Source: Chlorobium phaeovibrioides (GTDB taxonomy: Bacteria; Bacteroidota; Chlorobiia; Chlorobiales; Chlorobiaceae). Taken from it: a stretch of 64,000 nucleotides of DNA. Of the stretch, positions 14,588 through 25,580 are shown piece by piece. Numbering within the stretch: position 1 is the first letter of the stretch; each line of letters starts with the position of its first letter. The stretch lies in assembly GCF_003968655.1 (NCBI RefSeq), contig NZ_RXYK01000003.1, forward strand, positions 1 to 64,000, given 5' to 3'. The position numbers were made by a program, and so were the translations under genes. The notes under the pieces are model-generated. The model searched no databases, was not told the DNA's origin, and saw only the letters and a program-made list of their open reading frames with translations.

Positions 14588-17500
14588 TTATTTTTGAGGG
14601 GGTTTGGGCTTGGATTTGCCGGTGAGGCGGTTCCAGAATTGGTCCCAGGTGTGGAACCGTTCTTTGTAGGAGACGCTGACGCCCCAGGTTTCGGTGGGTT
14701 TCTGGAGGTTGGTGCTGATGAGTTCGCTGCTGTTCTGGCCGTATGAGCGGTAGGCTTCGGCGGATATCTTGGGGGTGACGCGGTATTCTAGTTTCTGTGA
14801 TGTGCCGTACTCGCCGAAGAGAGATGATTGGGAGAGGTCGGTGGAGCTTCCAGTACCTATGAAGCGGACTTTTCCTCCGGTGCCGGGGACATTGAGGGCG
14901 AAGTAGAGGTCAAGGCCGGTGAGGGCTCCGTCGCGCCCTGAGCCTACATTGAGGTTGAAGCTTTCAAGTCCTGCGAGGTTGCGGATGGCGTTGGAGACCT
15001 GTGCGGATAGAAGTCCGGTGCCGGCTGAGATTCCTACACTTGACGCGGCAATGCCGCCTCCGTTGCTGCTGGTGCCGTTGCTGCCGGGCCGGATGTACCA
15101 TTGTTTGGAGAGCAGCATGGAGATGACATTGAGTTCTGCGTTGGGGTCAACTTGTGCGGACTGGGTACCGAGCATGGTTGAGGCTGCGTAGGGTTGCGAT
15201 TGTTCGTTGAGGTAGTAGCCCATGGCAACCCTCGGCTCGTTGATTGTGCCGGTGATTGCGAGTTGCAGCTTGACATTGTCGCGCTCTGCTGTGGGTTGAT
15301 AGAGGGCGCTGACGAATTTGGAGCCGTAGAGGTTCGTAATGGCACCGTCGCGAATTTCCGTGCTGTTCCAGTTGATGCGCCCGCCATCCTCAAGGTCAAA
15401 GTTGGAGTTGGAGAAGCGGTACTTGCCCTCTACAATGTTCACTGAGCCGAAGAGCCGGTAGTTCCGGTTGTGCTTGTTGACCACGAGCGAGAGGTTGTTG
15501 ACGGTGGTTTCAAGCTGTTCGCCGCGCATACGGTCAAAAATCATGGTGTAGCGCATCGGTTCGTTGCCGCTCAGCTTGAAATCCCTGATCTGGAGAATGT
15601 CGATAAGGGAGTAGTAGAACTTTGCGTCTTTTGGCTGCACTACTTTCTTGTCTTCTCCGGCGGTCACTGGCTGAGGGTAGCGGGGTACAAAGGTGATGAA
15701 CTTTTCCGCCCCTATGTATTTGGCGCTTTCATTCGAGCCGGATCGGTAGAGGGAGAAGCTTGCGGAGTTGACCCGCAGTTCGCCTTCCAGCACTGGGGCT
15801 TCCAGGGTACCGCGGAGGCGCATGCCATTGCTGCTGCCTGTAATGGTGCCGAAGGAGGTTTCGTCTTTGTTGTCTTTTTTGTTGTAGAGAAGCAGGCGGT
15901 TGACCCGTGCGTCAATCGAGAGCTCTCCGGGCTGCAGGTTTTTGAGCTTGAGCAGTCCGCTGAGGGTGCCGGTGCCGTTGAGGCTGTCGCGCAGCTGCAA
16001 GCCGCGGAGCTCGAGCTGCCGGGGGGTGATGACGACTTCGCCGTTGAGTGTGTAGGCTACTTCTGTTGGCGCTACACGGATTTTTGTGTTCCGCAGGGAA
16101 CTTGTGAGGTAGATGTCGGGCGAGGGGGTGCGTCCCTCAATGCGCAGCGTTGTGGGTACCTGTCCTTCAGCCGAGGCGAAAAAGGGGAGTGCGAACTCCA
16201 GCACCTGTGCGGAGAGATTGTTTGAACGGAACTGCGCATTGATGCGCTGGTTGCGGGGAACTTCAGCCTTCAGCGGGAAGTAGTTCAGCAAGAGAGGTAC
16301 ACTGCCCTCTCCCGTGATGGTGTTCAGCTCTGCGGACCCTTTTTCGTCAGCACTGGCGCGGCTTCGCATTGAGAACGATAGTGTGCTGCCGCGGTGGCGG
16401 GCGGTGGCGTTGAGGGTGCCTGCCTTGAACTTGTCGTATTGAACGCCCGAGCCGTTGAGTTGCAGAGTGCTGGTTTTGGATGAGGGGGGGCCGCTGACAT
16501 TCAGTGAGGCGTTGAGGGTGCCGGAGAGGACGGAAAGTGAGGGGTCAAGGAGCAGACGCTGCAGTTCTGAAAGCTGGAATGACTTGAGGGCAAGGGTGAA
16601 CGAGCCGGGGGTGCTGTTGCCGAGCTCTCCTTGGAGCGTCAGTTTCTGCGGCCCCTTGGCAATCGCGAACTGGTTGAAGCTGGCGCGTGTTTTTTCAACC
16701 CTGACGCGCGGAGTTCCCTCTGCCTGCCAGCTGCCGGAGCTGTCGGCAAGGGCGAGCCGGTTGAGGGTCAAGGCGTAGCTTGCACCTCTTCGGAGCGCCT
16801 CAACCTCCAATGCGATGCTCCCCTGTGGTTCAGCTACAGCAAAGTCCAGGGAAACACCGAGCGATGAGGGGGTGTAGCGGGCAGCAAATGTTCCTGGTCC
16901 TGTGTTTCGTCCTATGCCCTGAATGCCCTCTGCCCGGCCTTTAAGGTTCACCCCGGAAATCCCTGAACCGGTGCATTTGAGTGAACCCTCTGCCTCAAGG
17001 TTCTTTATTACGATGCCGCCTTTACTTTCAGGTGTGGTAAGTGAGGAGAGTGTCACGAACGAGGTGACGGAGCAGACCCTCTCCTCCGATACAGCACGCC
17101 CTGCAGCGGTTCCGCGGAAGCGGGTTTCGCCGATTGGCAGCACAAGGGCCAGCGGTGCGCTCTCCTTCACTGCAAGCCTGTAACTGACGGTGAAAGAATG
17201 CTTCAGGAGCGGGTCGGTTTGCATAATGGCCGGGGTGTTTTTCTCCCAGATGTTCTCCCGCGCCACTTCCCTTTCAACACCGCGGGCGGCATAGGCGCCG
17301 AGAGCTGCCAGCTGCTCTACCGAGTAGTTTCCTTTGAGCGAAAGGTCGGCTATATCACTTTCTATTGTAATGGATGATGAGCCGGCCGACTGAGTAAGCT
17401 CTGCTTTAAGTTGCGAGCCGTCTTTCAGCTGTACCCCGTTGATGGAGGAGGGGGTGAACTGCATATTCAGTTTGGCGTTCAAGGTGCCGGGCTCAAAGCC

Positions 17501-19111
17501 CGCTCCCTCAAGTGTAATCTTACCGTTCAGGTTTGTGGGGTAGGGGCTTGCCGCCATGAGCCTCGCCATGTCAATTCCCTGCATTCTTGCATTGCCACTG
17601 TAGCGGGGCTCTTTTCCACCGGTATCAACATTCCCTTCAACAACGAGCTCCCGACCCTCTCCGGTCATTGCTGCGGCAACCTTCAGCAGTTTTCCTTCCT
17701 GTTCCAGCGTCACTGTTCCGCTCTCTATAGGCTGCTGCATCCAGCGCGACTCCTTCAGCCTTACCGCAGCCTTCAGTTTTGCTGCCCCTTCTCCTCCGAG
17801 ACCTTCAAACGATGCCGTTCCCTGCAATCTGCTCTGAACATCGGCCATCCCGAGCAGCTTTTCAGCCATGAAATCCTGAAAATCCAGAGTTCCGCTGTAA
17901 GTGAGGCTGCTTTTTTGCGCTGTGGCAGCAGTTGCCTGAAGGGATCCTGTGCCGACTTCAGTCTTCAATCCAAGAGCCACTTTCACGCCCTTCAGGCTTC
18001 CCTCAACCGATCCGGTGAACTTCACGCCGCCACTCCTTCCGGCAATCTCCCCCCCGAGAGTCTCAAGAAATGCGGTACTCACCAGTGAACTGTCAATCTT
18101 TAGCCGGTAGGCAAGTGCATCCGTATCGCCGAGGTTCAGCAGTTCGCCCTTTGCTGCAATGTGGCTGCCGTTCTGCCAGAGGCGAAGATCAAGCACCTCT
18201 GCCTTCTCAAGGTTCCCTTTCAGGTTTCCCCGCAGTGAATAGAGCCCTTCGGGCAGTGAGATGGAGGGCATCAGTTTCACGAGTTCGGCCCGGTCGAGCG
18301 CCACCTCCTCAATGTTTACGAACGATGTTCCCGTGGTAAGTGCCTTTGTGCCGTCCATCGCAAACAGGTTGATCCCATCAAGCGATACCGACAGAGCAGC
18401 CCGGCTTCTTCCGCTTGCTGCCTTCATGTTGATGACCTCGGCCCGACGGTCGGTAATGAACACTGTGCCAGTTCCCTCTTTCAGGGCAAAATCTTCATCC
18501 GGCATGGAAAATGAGAGCTTTTCAACGCTGCCTTTCAGAAGATTCTTTTTTATCGAGAATGACGAGAGCTGTATTTTCAGCCCCTCTGCCGCAAGTTGTT
18601 TCCCATCCAGCGTGGTATACGACACGGCGCTCCGGCGTAGCGCCAGCCGATTGCACGAAAACGCCTCAATACCGCTTTTTGTGGAGTCGGGGTTGCGGGA
18701 GGTGAAGATAAGCGTAAGGTTCAGTTTGCCGCTCTGGCGCTCTATGGCCCTTACTTTGAGTGAGTCCGCCCAAAGCCCGGTGAAGTGGAGTCTGCGCAGT
18801 CCGCCGGGCTGCAGAAGCGAAAGAAAGTTGAGTTTCGCGGAGATTCTCCGCGCCGCAAGCGCTGGTTCCGCCGATCCCTCTTCATAGATTCTGGGTTCAG
18901 TGATGCTGATCCTGTTCGGGAACTTCAGTTCCACCCGGTCAAGCTCAAGCCGCCCCATGAGCTCATTGTTGAAAAGCTCCACCGCCTGCTGTTTTGCCCA
19001 TCGGTCAATCAGCCCGCTGTTGAGAACCAGCGCTGCCGAAATGGAGAGCACGAGAAGTACCCCCAAGAGAACGGCAAGAACCTGTAGTGTGTGTTTTTTA
19101 AGGTGTTCCAC
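14588..19111 (-). CDS. tamB: Translocation and assembly module protein TamB
   Basis: A very long AsmA/TamB-family protein, about 1507 residues. It has one N-terminal membrane anchor ([20 protein letters not shown]) and a long beta-rich periplasmic body. The C-terminal DUF490 domain has the typical [47 protein letters not shown] and [16 protein letters not shown]. It likely forms a lipid or protein conduit between the inner and outer membranes. I choose the GTG at 19111, which has GGGAGG seven bases upstream, over the TTG at 19138. The chosen start overlaps the hldE2 stop by 14 bases, so translation is probably coupled. No TamA gene adjoins it. Confidence 0.88.
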   Translation of the reverse strand: MEHLKKHTLQVLAVLLGVLLVLSISAALVLNSGLIDRWAKQQAVELFNNELMGRLELDRVELKFPNRISITEPRIYEEGSAEPALAARRISAKLNFLSLLQPGGLRRLHFTGLWADSLKVRAIERQSGKLNLTLIFTSRNPDSTKSGIEAFSCNRLALRRSAVSYTTLDGKQLAAEGLKIQLSSFSIKKNLLKGSVEKLSFSMPDEDFALKEGTGTVFITDRRAEVINMKAASGRSRAALSVSLDGINLFAMDGTKALTTGTSFVNIEEVALDRAELVKLMPSISLPEGLYSLRGNLKGNLEKAEVLDLRLWQNGSHIAAKGELLNLGDTDALAYRLKIDSSLVSTAFLETLGGEIAGRSGGVKFTGSVEGSLKGVKVALGLKTEVGTGSLQATAATAQKSSLTYSGTLDFQDFMAEKLLGMADVQSRLQGTASFEGLGGEGAAKLKAAVRLKESRWMQQPIESGTVTLEQEGKLLKVAAAMTGEGRELVVEGNVDTGGKEPRYSGNARMQGIDMARLMAASPYPTNLNGKITLEGAGFEPGTLNAKLNMQFTPSSINGVQLKDGSQLKAELTQSAGSSSITIESDIADLSLKGNYSVEQLAALGAYAARGVEREVARENIWEKNTPAIMQTDPLLKHSFTVSYRLAVKESAPLALVLPIGETRFRGTAAGRAVSEERVCSVTSFVTLSSLTTPESKGGIVIKNLEAEGSLKCTGSGISGVNLKGRAEGIQGIGRNTGPGTFAARYTPSSLGVSLDFAVAEPQGSIALEVEALRRGASYALTLNRLALADSSGSWQAEGTPRVRVEKTRASFNQFAIAKGPQKLTLQGELGNSTPGSFTLALKSFQLSELQRLLLDPSLSVLSGTLNASLNVSGPPSSKTSTLQLNGSGVQYDKFKAGTLNATARHRGSTLSFSMRSRASADEKGSAELNTITGEGSVPLLLNYFPLKAEVPRNQRINAQFRSNNLSAQVLEFALPFFASAEGQVPTTLRIEGRTPSPDIYLTSSLRNTKIRVAPTEVAYTLNGEVVITPRQLELRGLQLRDSLNGTGTLSGLLKLKNLQPGELSIDARVNRLLLYNKKDNKDETSFGTITGSSNGMRLRGTLEAPVLEGELRVNSASFSLYRSGSNESAKYIGAEKFITFVPRYPQPVTAGEDKKVVQPKDAKFYYSLIDILQIRDFKLSGNEPMRYTMIFDRMRGEQLETTVNNLSLVVNKHNRNYRLFGSVNIVEGKYRFSNSNFDLEDGGRINWNSTEIRDGAITNLYGSKFVSALYQPTAERDNVKLQLAITGTINEPRVAMGYYLNEQSQPYAASTMLGTQSAQVDPNAELNVISMLLSKQWYIRPGSNGTSSNGGGIAASSVGISAGTGLLSAQVSNAIRNLAGLESFNLNVGSGRDGALTGLDLYFALNVPGTGGKVRFIGTGSSTDLSQSSLFGEYGTSQKLEYRVTPKISAEAYRSYGQNSSELISTNLQKPTETWGVSVSYKERFHTWDQFWNRLTGKSKPKPPQK

Positions 19112-19610
19112 AGCACGGCCTCCCGCCGTATGCTTCAATCACCTTTTCTATGATGCCGCTCGTCGAACGGCCTTCAAGGAGTGGTACATTCAGCACACTG
19201 CCGCCATGCTCCAGCACTGCCTTCGCTCCGGCAATTTTCTCCACAGGCCAGTCGGCGCCCTTCACCAGAATGTCTGGCAAGAGAAGGCCTATGAGTTCCT
19301 CAGGGGTATCTTCATCAAACACAGTTACCGCACTGACCGCCTCAAGCGAAGAGAGTACCGCGGCACGGTCAGCCTCGCTGCACACAGGGCGTAGAGGCCC
19401 CTTCAGCCGGCGCACCGAAGCATCGCTGTTCAGCCCCACAATCAGCCGGTCGCCCAGCCGTCGTGCTTCTGCCAAATATCCCACATGCCCCGCATGCAGA
19501 ATATCGAAACAGCCATTCGTAAACACCACGCGTTTCCCCTGACGCTGCCATTCCTTCACTGTGTCAAGCGCATCCATCCGTTCCATCACTTTTTTCCGGT
19601 AATCAAGCAT
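19098..19610 (-). CDS. Heptose-1-phosphate adenylyltransferase (RfaE2/HldE C-domain)
   Basis: A 170-residue cytidylyltransferase-like enzyme with [22 protein letters not shown] (HxGH motif near residue 41), [18 protein letters not shown] and LVKGADW. It matches the stand-alone C-terminal domain of HldE, which makes ADP-glycero-manno-heptose for LPS core. The kinase domain is not fused to it and is not in the window. It is the first gene of a two-gene operon with tamB. Confidence 0.88.
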   Translation of the reverse strand: MLDYRKKVMERMDALDTVKEWQRQGKRVVFTNGCFDILHAGHVGYLAEARRLGDRLIVGLNSDASVRRLKGPLRPVCSEADRAAVLSSLEAVSAVTVFDEDTPEELIGLLLPDILVKGADWPVEKIAGAKAVLEHGGSVLNVPLLEGRSTSGIIEKVIEAYGGRPCCGTP

Positions 19611-19826
19611 AGCTTACTTGGCTCTTCATCGTTATCATCAATTCAAAAACTACTGTACTGTATAATGCATATTTTTCTGTAAATGCTCCACAGCAAAATG
19701 CGTTTCATTCTCTCTTGAAGAGTTGGTGACATTGGTTTCCGGGCTGTTTCGGTTAAACAGAAGCACTCTGTTGCAAGTGCTCCCAAGTTTCCTGACTTTT
19801 TCTTGAAGTTTTTGTATAGTAAGTGT

Positions 19827-20045
19827 ATGGTTAAATTTTTTCTGTTTCTGGTTGTGCTCTGGCTCTTGGGCCGCCTGCTTATGCGGGTGCTTCGCGGGGC
19901 GTTTGTCTCTTTTCTGCAGGGGACCTCGGAAGGGCGCGGGCCTCTTGGGGGCAGGAAGCCGCCGGATGGGGTTGAGGAGGCGGATTTCGAGGTGCTTGAC
20001 AGCCGGCTTGCTGATAAGGATGAGGAGCGCCCGAAGAGTGTTTGA
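19827..20045 (+). CDS. Small single-span membrane protein, unknown function
   Basis: 72 residues from the ATG at 19827 (MVKFFLFLVVLWLLGRLLMRVLRG). One N-terminal membrane helix is followed by a basic stretch and an acidic, Gly/Pro-rich tail. It resembles small DUF4834-like proteins of Bacteroidota/Chlorobiota in layout, but I cannot assign it firmly. The gene lies alone before the rimP operon, and a terminator-like hairpin lies 97 bases past its stop codon. Confidence 0.6.
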   Translation: MVKFFLFLVVLWLLGRLLMRVLRGAFVSFLQGTSEGRGPLGGRKPPDGVEEADFEVLDSRLADKDEERPKSV

Positions 20046-20142
20046 CTGGTTTGTGTTTTTTTGTTACATTGGCACACAGTATGTGAAGGGGTCGCTGTAG
20101 TAGAGGGTGAATGGGGGAGAGGAATATGTATTTTCTCTGAAA

Positions 20143-20165
20143 GTGGGGTCCCCCCCGCTTTTTTT
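20143..20165 (+). terminator. Terminator or attenuator ahead of rimP-nusA-infB
   Basis: GTGGGG (20143-20148) can pair with CCCCGC (20153-20158) around a TCCC loop, giving a 6-bp stem with one G-U pair, followed by seven T. It lies 35 bases before the rimP start. It could end the small membrane-protein transcript or attenuate the nusA operon. Confidence 0.6.
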
Positions 20166-20200
20166 GTTTCCTTAAAACGGGTTGAAAGGGCTATAGAGCT

Positions 20201-20719
20201 ATGCAGGAAGCGTTGTTGAAATGTGTGCATGAGGTTTTGTCGGCCACTGCGGGTACGAAGGCGGAGGGCGTGTATTTTATTGGTATGACAGTGAAGGGTT
20301 CGGTTGTGCACAGGAAGATTGATGTGGTTGTGGATGCGGATTCCGGTGTTCGGATTGACCAGTGTGCGTTTCTCTCCCGGAGGCTGCGTGAGCGGCTTGA
20401 AGAGGATGAGGAGATGATTGGAATCCTGGGTGATAATTTTGACCTTGTTGTGGGCTCTCCGGGGCTTGGCGAGCCGATTATTCTCGATCGGCAGTATGGT
20501 CGGCATGTCGGCCGGCTGCTTCGGGTCTCCTATAGCGACCTTGAAGGAGTTGAGTATGAGCTCACCGGTCACCTGCTGGAGGTGTCGCTGGCTGAGGGTG
20601 CTGGTTCCATTATGTTGAAACCCCGCGTGGAGAAGAAGAAGGGGAAGGGGGAAGAGTTGGAAAATATAACGCTGGAACTCGGGGCGGTTTTGCGTGCGGT
20701 TCCGGAGGCGGAAATATAG
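20201..20719 (+). CDS. rimP: Ribosome maturation factor RimP
   Basis: Needed for 30S subunit maturation. The 172-residue protein has the RimP pattern: VYFIGMTVKGSVVHRKIDVVVDADSGVRIDQCAFLSRRL, then FDLVVGSPGLGEPI (the conserved V-SPG motif near residue 85) and a C-terminal SH3-like domain (GRLLRVSY). It is the first gene of the rimP-nusA-infB cluster, as in most bacteria. The Shine-Dalgarno sequence is weak. A T-run lies between it and nusA. Confidence 0.92.
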   Translation: MQEALLKCVHEVLSATAGTKAEGVYFIGMTVKGSVVHRKIDVVVDADSGVRIDQCAFLSRRLRERLEEDEEMIGILGDNFDLVVGSPGLGEPIILDRQYGRHVGRLLRVSYSDLEGVEYELTGHLLEVSLAEGAGSIMLKPRVEKKKGKGEELENITLELGAVLRAVPEAEI

Positions 20720-20757
20720 GTTTGTCTTTTTTTTTCAATGCACAATCATAGAATGAG

Positions 20758-22413
20758 ATGGCCAGAAAGAAGGTAAAAGAGGATGGGGTAGATCGGAAGG
20801 CGCAGATAGCGAGCGCGTTCGGTGAAATTGAGCAGTCTAAGATTTTCCTCGACAAGCGTGTTGAGAGCGCTGCGGTGAAAATGGACATTGCCGATCTTCT
20901 GAAGGATATCATCCAGAAGCAGCTCCGCAAGGATTATGATCCGGAGGTTGAGGCCAATATCTTCATCAACCCGGAGAGGGGAGATTTCGAGGTCTACATT
21001 CTGAAGAAGATTGTTGAAGAAGTTGACATTGCTCCTATTGAAATAAGTCTTGAGGAGATTCGCAAGATTGATGAGTCGCTTGAAGTGGGCGATTTTTATG
21101 AAGAGGGTCCCATCAAGCTTGACGAATATCTGACCAGAAAGTCGATACAGATCATCAAGCAGTCGGTGCAGAAGAAGGTTCGTGACCTTGAGCGCATGGT
21201 TGTGTATGAAGAGTGCCTGGAGAAGGTGGGCGAGGTTGTTGCGGCAGAGGTCTATCAGGTTCGCTCGAATGAGGTGATTTTTACCTATAACACGACAAAG
21301 GACCACCGTGTTGAGTTGGTGCTGCCTAAGTCGGAGATGATGAAAAAAGATAACCCGCGCCGTACGCCGCGCATGAAGCTGTATGTGAAGAATATTGAGC
21401 GGGAGCGCGTAAAGATCCGTCTTGAGGATGGAACAATAGAGGAGAAGGAAAAAGCGGATGGCGGCATGAAGGTCATTGTGTCGCGCGTGGATGATCGCTT
21501 CCTCTACAAGTTGTTTGAACAGGAGGTGCCTGAAATTCTTGATGGACTCATTGTCATCAAGGGGATTGCGCGGGTGCCGGGCGAGAGGGCGAAGGTTGCC
21601 GTTGAGTCAACCAGCGCACGCATAGACCCTGTTGGCGCAACCGTTGGGTACCGCGGCAAGCGGATCCAGAGCATTGTGAAGGAGCTGAATAATGAAAACA
21701 TTGATGTCATCTATTATAACGATGAGCCGCAGGTCTACATTTCCCGTGCGCTGCAGCCCGCTAAAATTGATCCGCTGACGGTGCATGCCGATATGAAAAC
21801 CCGCAAGGCGCGTGTGATGCTGAAGCCTGATCAGATCAAGTATGCAATTGGCAAGAACGGCAACAACATCCATCTCGCCGAGAAGCTGACCGGATATGAG
21901 ATTGAGGTCTACCGTGATGTGATTGACAAGTCGATGGAGGATCCGACGGATATCGATATCATTGAGTTCCGCGAGGAGTTTGGCGATGATATGATCTACC
22001 AGCTGCTTGATGCCGGGCTTGATACTGCCAAGCGGGTTCTGAAGGCTGGTGTGGATGAGATTGAGCTGGCTCTTCTTGGGCCGCAGCACCAGGAGGAAGT
22101 GACGGTCTTCGGTAAGGGCATCCGCCCGCCGGTTCGCCCCAGAGAGCGCAAGATTACCGATGAGGAAAGGCGCTATTGGCACAAGATTGCCGACAGCATG
22201 TATAAGACGGTGCGCGAGCAGTTCTCCGATGAGGATCTTGAGGACCTGTATGAAGAGTATGTGGCTCCCGAAGTTGAGCTTGATGCTGAAGAAGACGAGG
22301 CATTGGTGGCACCGGAGACTCCGGAGAGTGTGGTTCCTGAGGTTGATGCCGTAGAGGACGCTGAAGAGGCGCCAGCGGCTCCCGATCCGGACGGGCCTGA
22401 AACGGAGGCATGA
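20758..22413 (+). CDS. nusA: Transcription termination/antitermination protein NusA
   Basis: RNA polymerase accessory factor for pausing, termination and antitermination. The 551-residue protein has the NusA N-terminal domain, an S1 domain (GEVVAAEVYQV, about residue 160), and tandem KH domains. KH1 spans AKVAVESTSARIDPVGATVGYRGKRIQSIVKELNNE and KH2 contains IKYAIGKNGNNIHLAEKLTGYEIEV. The C-terminus (from about residue 505) is a highly acidic tail rich in Glu, Asp and Pro instead of the enterobacterial AR repeats. It lies between rimP and infB in conserved order. Confidence 0.96.
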   Translation: MARKKVKEDGVDRKAQIASAFGEIEQSKIFLDKRVESAAVKMDIADLLKDIIQKQLRKDYDPEVEANIFINPERGDFEVYILKKIVEEVDIAPIEISLEEIRKIDESLEVGDFYEEGPIKLDEYLTRKSIQIIKQSVQKKVRDLERMVVYEECLEKVGEVVAAEVYQVRSNEVIFTYNTTKDHRVELVLPKSEMMKKDNPRRTPRMKLYVKNIERERVKIRLEDGTIEEKEKADGGMKVIVSRVDDRFLYKLFEQEVPEILDGLIVIKGIARVPGERAKVAVESTSARIDPVGATVGYRGKRIQSIVKELNNENIDVIYYNDEPQVYISRALQPAKIDPLTVHADMKTRKARVMLKPDQIKYAIGKNGNNIHLAEKLTGYEIEVYRDVIDKSMEDPTDIDIIEFREEFGDDMIYQLLDAGLDTAKRVLKAGVDEIELALLGPQHQEEVTVFGKGIRPPVRPRERKITDEERRYWHKIADSMYKTVREQFSDEDLEDLYEEYVAPEVELDAEEDEALVAPETPESVVPEVDAVEDAEEAPAAPDPDGPETEA

Positions 22414-22482
22414 GCTGCCGAAAGGTTCCTGCGGTGAAGGAGGAGAACGAGTAAAGAGTTTTTTAATCCAGAGGAGGATGTA

Positions 22483-25194
22483 ATGGCCCTTGAGGACATG
22501 GACAAGAAGTACCGGATCAGTGATATAGCAAGAGAGCTGCAGGTCAGCCCGCAGGAGGTTTTGCGGTTTGTGAAGCAGGAGGGGGCCAGAGTTGCCTCTA
22601 CATCCTCCATGGTGGATACGGAAATGCATGGTCTGATTTTAGGTCAGTTCAGCGATGAAAAGAAGATGGTGGACGAGACCCGCAAGATCAGGGCGGAGAA
22701 AAAGCAGCGGCTGAATCGTCTTGAAGAGCAGTCGCGCAAGACTGTGGAAAAGGAAGATCAGCTCCGTGACACTCTTCAGCCATCGCCCGTTCCCGGGAGG
22801 GTTGAAGTGCCGGTGCCCGCTCCGATTGAGGCGCCTGTTGCCGCTCCGGTTGTGCCGGATGCTCCAGTTGCTCCAGTTGCTCCAGTTGAAGCTGTTCCTC
22901 CTGCGCCTCCCGAGGCTCCTCTTATGGCAGAGGCAGCCGTAGAGGCTCAGCCTGAAGTGGCGCCCCCTTCTCTTGAGGCTGAAGAGGCTGCTCCTGTTGA
23001 AGCACAGGCGAATGACCAGATTGTTTCCTACGATGCCCCGAAGAATATCGGCGGGTTGACGGTGCTCGGAACGCTGGATATGGAAAGCGAGTCGGACAGG
23101 AAGCGTCGTGGGAAGAAGAAGAATTTCAAGGAGTCGGCCGATGCCTTGAAAGATGAGTTCGATACGACGGGCTCGGTTGAGCTTGATGATGACGGGAAAC
23201 CGAAAAAGAAGCCCGGCTCGTCTGCTCTTGGCAGCGACCTTGGCATGGGAAAGAAAAAAGGGAAGAAGAAAAAGAAGCTTGAGGTTGACGAGAAGGTGAT
23301 TTCTGCAAATATCCGCAGCACCATAAGCGGGATGGATGTTGGTGCTGGCTCGGGATCGCGTTCGAAGTTCCGCAAGCAGCGGAAGATGGAACGGGAGCAT
23401 GAGCAGGAGGAGGCCGATGCGTTCCGCGAGATGCAGCAGCAGGTTGTTCGTGTGACCGAGTACGCTTCACCGCATGAGCTTGCTGAGCTGATGAGCGTTA
23501 CGGCCAAGGATATTATCCAGAAGTGTTTTACTCTCGGAAAATTTGTGACCATCAACCAGCGGCTTGACAAAGAGAGCATTGAGTTGATTGCTCTTGAGTT
23601 TGGTTATGAGGCCGAGTTTGTGTCGGAGGTTGAGGCTACCGAAGTTGTTGCCGAGGTTGACAATGAGGAGGATATGGATACCCGTCCGCCTGTGGTGACA
23701 ATCATGGGTCATGTAGACCATGGAAAGACCTCTCTGCTTGATTATATGCGCAACAGCAATGTGGCGGGGGGCGAGTCGGGCGGTATTACGCAGCATGTTG
23801 CTGCGTATGAGGTTACCGGTTCGAATGGCCGGAAGATCACTTTTCTTGATACACCAGGCCATGAAGCCTTTACGGCCATGCGTGCCCGTGGCGCACAGGT
23901 TACTGATATTGTTATTCTTGTGGTGGCGGCCGATGACAGCGTAATGCCGCAGACAATTGAGGCAATCAACCATGCTAAAGCTGCTGGTGTGCCGATTGTT
24001 GTTGCAATCAATAAAATTGACAAGCCTGAGGCCAATCCCGAGAAAATCAAGACCCAGCTTTCTGAGGCTGGCGTGCTTGTTGAAGAGTGGGGTGGTGAGA
24101 ACCAGTGCCAGGAGATTTCGGCAAAGAAGGGTACCGGTATTGTCGAGCTGATGGAGAAGGTGCTGACTGAGGCCGAGGTTCGCGAGCTGAAGGGCAACTA
24201 TTCAAAAGAGGTACTGGCCAGTGGCGTTATTGTGGAATCGGAGCTCGACAAGGGCAAGGGGGTTATTTCTACGGTACTTGTGCAGCGCGGTTTCCTGAAG
24301 GTTGGCGACCCGTTTGTTGCCGGCAATACAATGGGCAAGGTTCGCGCCATTATGGACGAGAGAGGAAAGAGAATACAGTCGGCAGGGCCTTCGCGGCCGG
24401 TGTCGGTGCTTGGTTTTGAGGACCTTCCGCAGTCGGGAGATGTGCTTACGGTTATGGCTTCCGATCGTGAAGCTCGCGATCTTGCGCAGAAGCGACAGGT
24501 TATCCGTCGTGAGCATGAGTTCCGCCGCAGTACCCGTGTCAAGCTCGACAGCATTTCCCGCCAGATCAAGGAGGGGCTGATGAAAGAGTTGAGCGTTATT
24601 ATCAAGGCCGATACTGATGGTTCAATCCAGGCGCTTGCTGATGGCTTGATGAAGATTCAGAACGATGAGGTCAAGGTGCAGATCATCCACCAGGGCGTGG
24701 GTCAGATTACTGAAACCGATGTGTTGCTTGCGGCTGCGTCCGACGCCATTATTATCGGGTTCCGGGTACGGCCGAATGTGAACGCCAAACGCCTTGCTGA
24801 GAAGGAGGATCTTGATGTCCGTTTCTACAGCGTCATTTACCATGTGCTTGAGGATGTTGAAAAAGCGCTTGAGGGTATGCTTTCGCCTGAACTCCACGAG
24901 GAGAGCCTTGGTTCGCTGGAAATCCGCCAGGTGTTCAAGGTCCCCAAAATCGGGAATGTTGGTGGCTGCTATGTGCTTGATGGCAAGATTCTGCGCGATG
25001 CAAAGGTTCGCCTGCTGAGAGATGGTGTGCAGATTTATGACGGGATGCTTGTTACCCTGCGACGCTTCAAGGATGATGTGAAGGAGGTCGATGCCGGCTA
25101 TGAGTGCGGCGTGGGGCTGAAGAACTATGATGATATAAAGGTTGGCGATGTGGTGGAGGCTTACCGCATTGTTGAAACGAAACGCAAACTCTGA
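22483..25194 (+). CDS. infB: Translation initiation factor IF-2
   Basis: GTPase that places initiator tRNA on the 30S subunit. The 903-residue protein has an IF2_N helix ([21 protein letters not shown]) and then a long low-complexity linker rich in Ala, Pro, Val and Glu, and later Lys. The linker includes three GCTCCAGTT-type codon repeats near 22861. The G domain follows: [14 protein letters not shown] near residue 408, DTPGHEAF and NKIDKP. Domains II to IV end with [24 protein letters not shown] lies five bases upstream of the ATG. It follows nusA by 69 bases. Confidence 0.97.
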   Translation: MALEDMDKKYRISDIARELQVSPQEVLRFVKQEGARVASTSSMVDTEMHGLILGQFSDEKKMVDETRKIRAEKKQRLNRLEEQSRKTVEKEDQLRDTLQPSPVPGRVEVPVPAPIEAPVAAPVVPDAPVAPVAPVEAVPPAPPEAPLMAEAAVEAQPEVAPPSLEAEEAAPVEAQANDQIVSYDAPKNIGGLTVLGTLDMESESDRKRRGKKKNFKESADALKDEFDTTGSVELDDDGKPKKKPGSSALGSDLGMGKKKGKKKKKLEVDEKVISANIRSTISGMDVGAGSGSRSKFRKQRKMEREHEQEEADAFREMQQQVVRVTEYASPHELAELMSVTAKDIIQKCFTLGKFVTINQRLDKESIELIALEFGYEAEFVSEVEATEVVAEVDNEEDMDTRPPVVTIMGHVDHGKTSLLDYMRNSNVAGGESGGITQHVAAYEVTGSNGRKITFLDTPGHEAFTAMRARGAQVTDIVILVVAADDSVMPQTIEAINHAKAAGVPIVVAINKIDKPEANPEKIKTQLSEAGVLVEEWGGENQCQEISAKKGTGIVELMEKVLTEAEVRELKGNYSKEVLASGVIVESELDKGKGVISTVLVQRGFLKVGDPFVAGNTMGKVRAIMDERGKRIQSAGPSRPVSVLGFEDLPQSGDVLTVMASDREARDLAQKRQVIRREHEFRRSTRVKLDSISRQIKEGLMKELSVIIKADTDGSIQALADGLMKIQNDEVKVQIIHQGVGQITETDVLLAAASDAIIIGFRVRPNVNAKRLAEKEDLDVRFYSVIYHVLEDVEKALEGMLSPELHEESLGSLEIRQVFKVPKIGNVGGCYVLDGKILRDAKVRLLRDGVQIYDGMLVTLRRFKDDVKEVDAGYECGVGLKNYDDIKVGDVVEAYRIVETKRKL

Positions 25195-25209
25195 ACGCCA
25201 GCTTGAGTT

Positions 25210-25569
25210 ATGTCGAGACGAATGGAGAAAGTTGCTTCGCTCCTGCAGCAGGAGCTCGGGGCGATTCTTGAAAAAGAGTATCCTCGCGGCGGTCCGTTGC
25301 TGACAGTTGTGGAGGTTAAAATTACTGCTGATCTGGGTCTTGCCCGTGCCTTTGTTTCCATTATTGGAAACGAGGAGGAGCGGGCGGAGACCATGGAGTT
25401 TCTGAATGATGAAACAAAGAACATCCGGAGAATCCTTTCCTCAAAAATCCGTCATCAGTTCCGCCGTATTCCTGAACTTGAATTCCGTGAGGATCTGCTG
25501 TATGAAAAAGCAAGCCGGATTGAGGAACTTCTGCGTGGCGTAAGGAAAGAGTCAGGAGAAAACGAATAG
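25210..25569 (+). CDS. rbfA: Ribosome-binding factor A
   Basis: Cold-shock-associated 30S maturation factor with a KH-like fold. The protein has 119 residues, with RRMEKVASLLQQELGAILEKE at the N-terminus, LGLARAFVSIIGNEEE in the middle and KIRHQFRRIPELEFREDLLYEKASRIEELL at the end, all typical of RbfA. It starts 15 bases after infB and ends 11 bases before truB. Confidence 0.94.
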   Translation: MSRRMEKVASLLQQELGAILEKEYPRGGPLLTVVEVKITADLGLARAFVSIIGNEEERAETMEFLNDETKNIRRILSSKIRHQFRRIPELEFREDLLYEKASRIEELLRGVRKESGENE

Positions 25570-25580
25570 CCCGTCCGGGC

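Noticed and set aside
21607-22629. Minus-strand frame of 340 codons over nusA and infB
   Set aside because: Antisense shadow of two conserved genes, spanning their junction without any domain.
22840-23030. Short codon repeats in the infB linker
   Set aside because: Ala/Pro/Val-rich low-complexity linkers are normal in IF-2.
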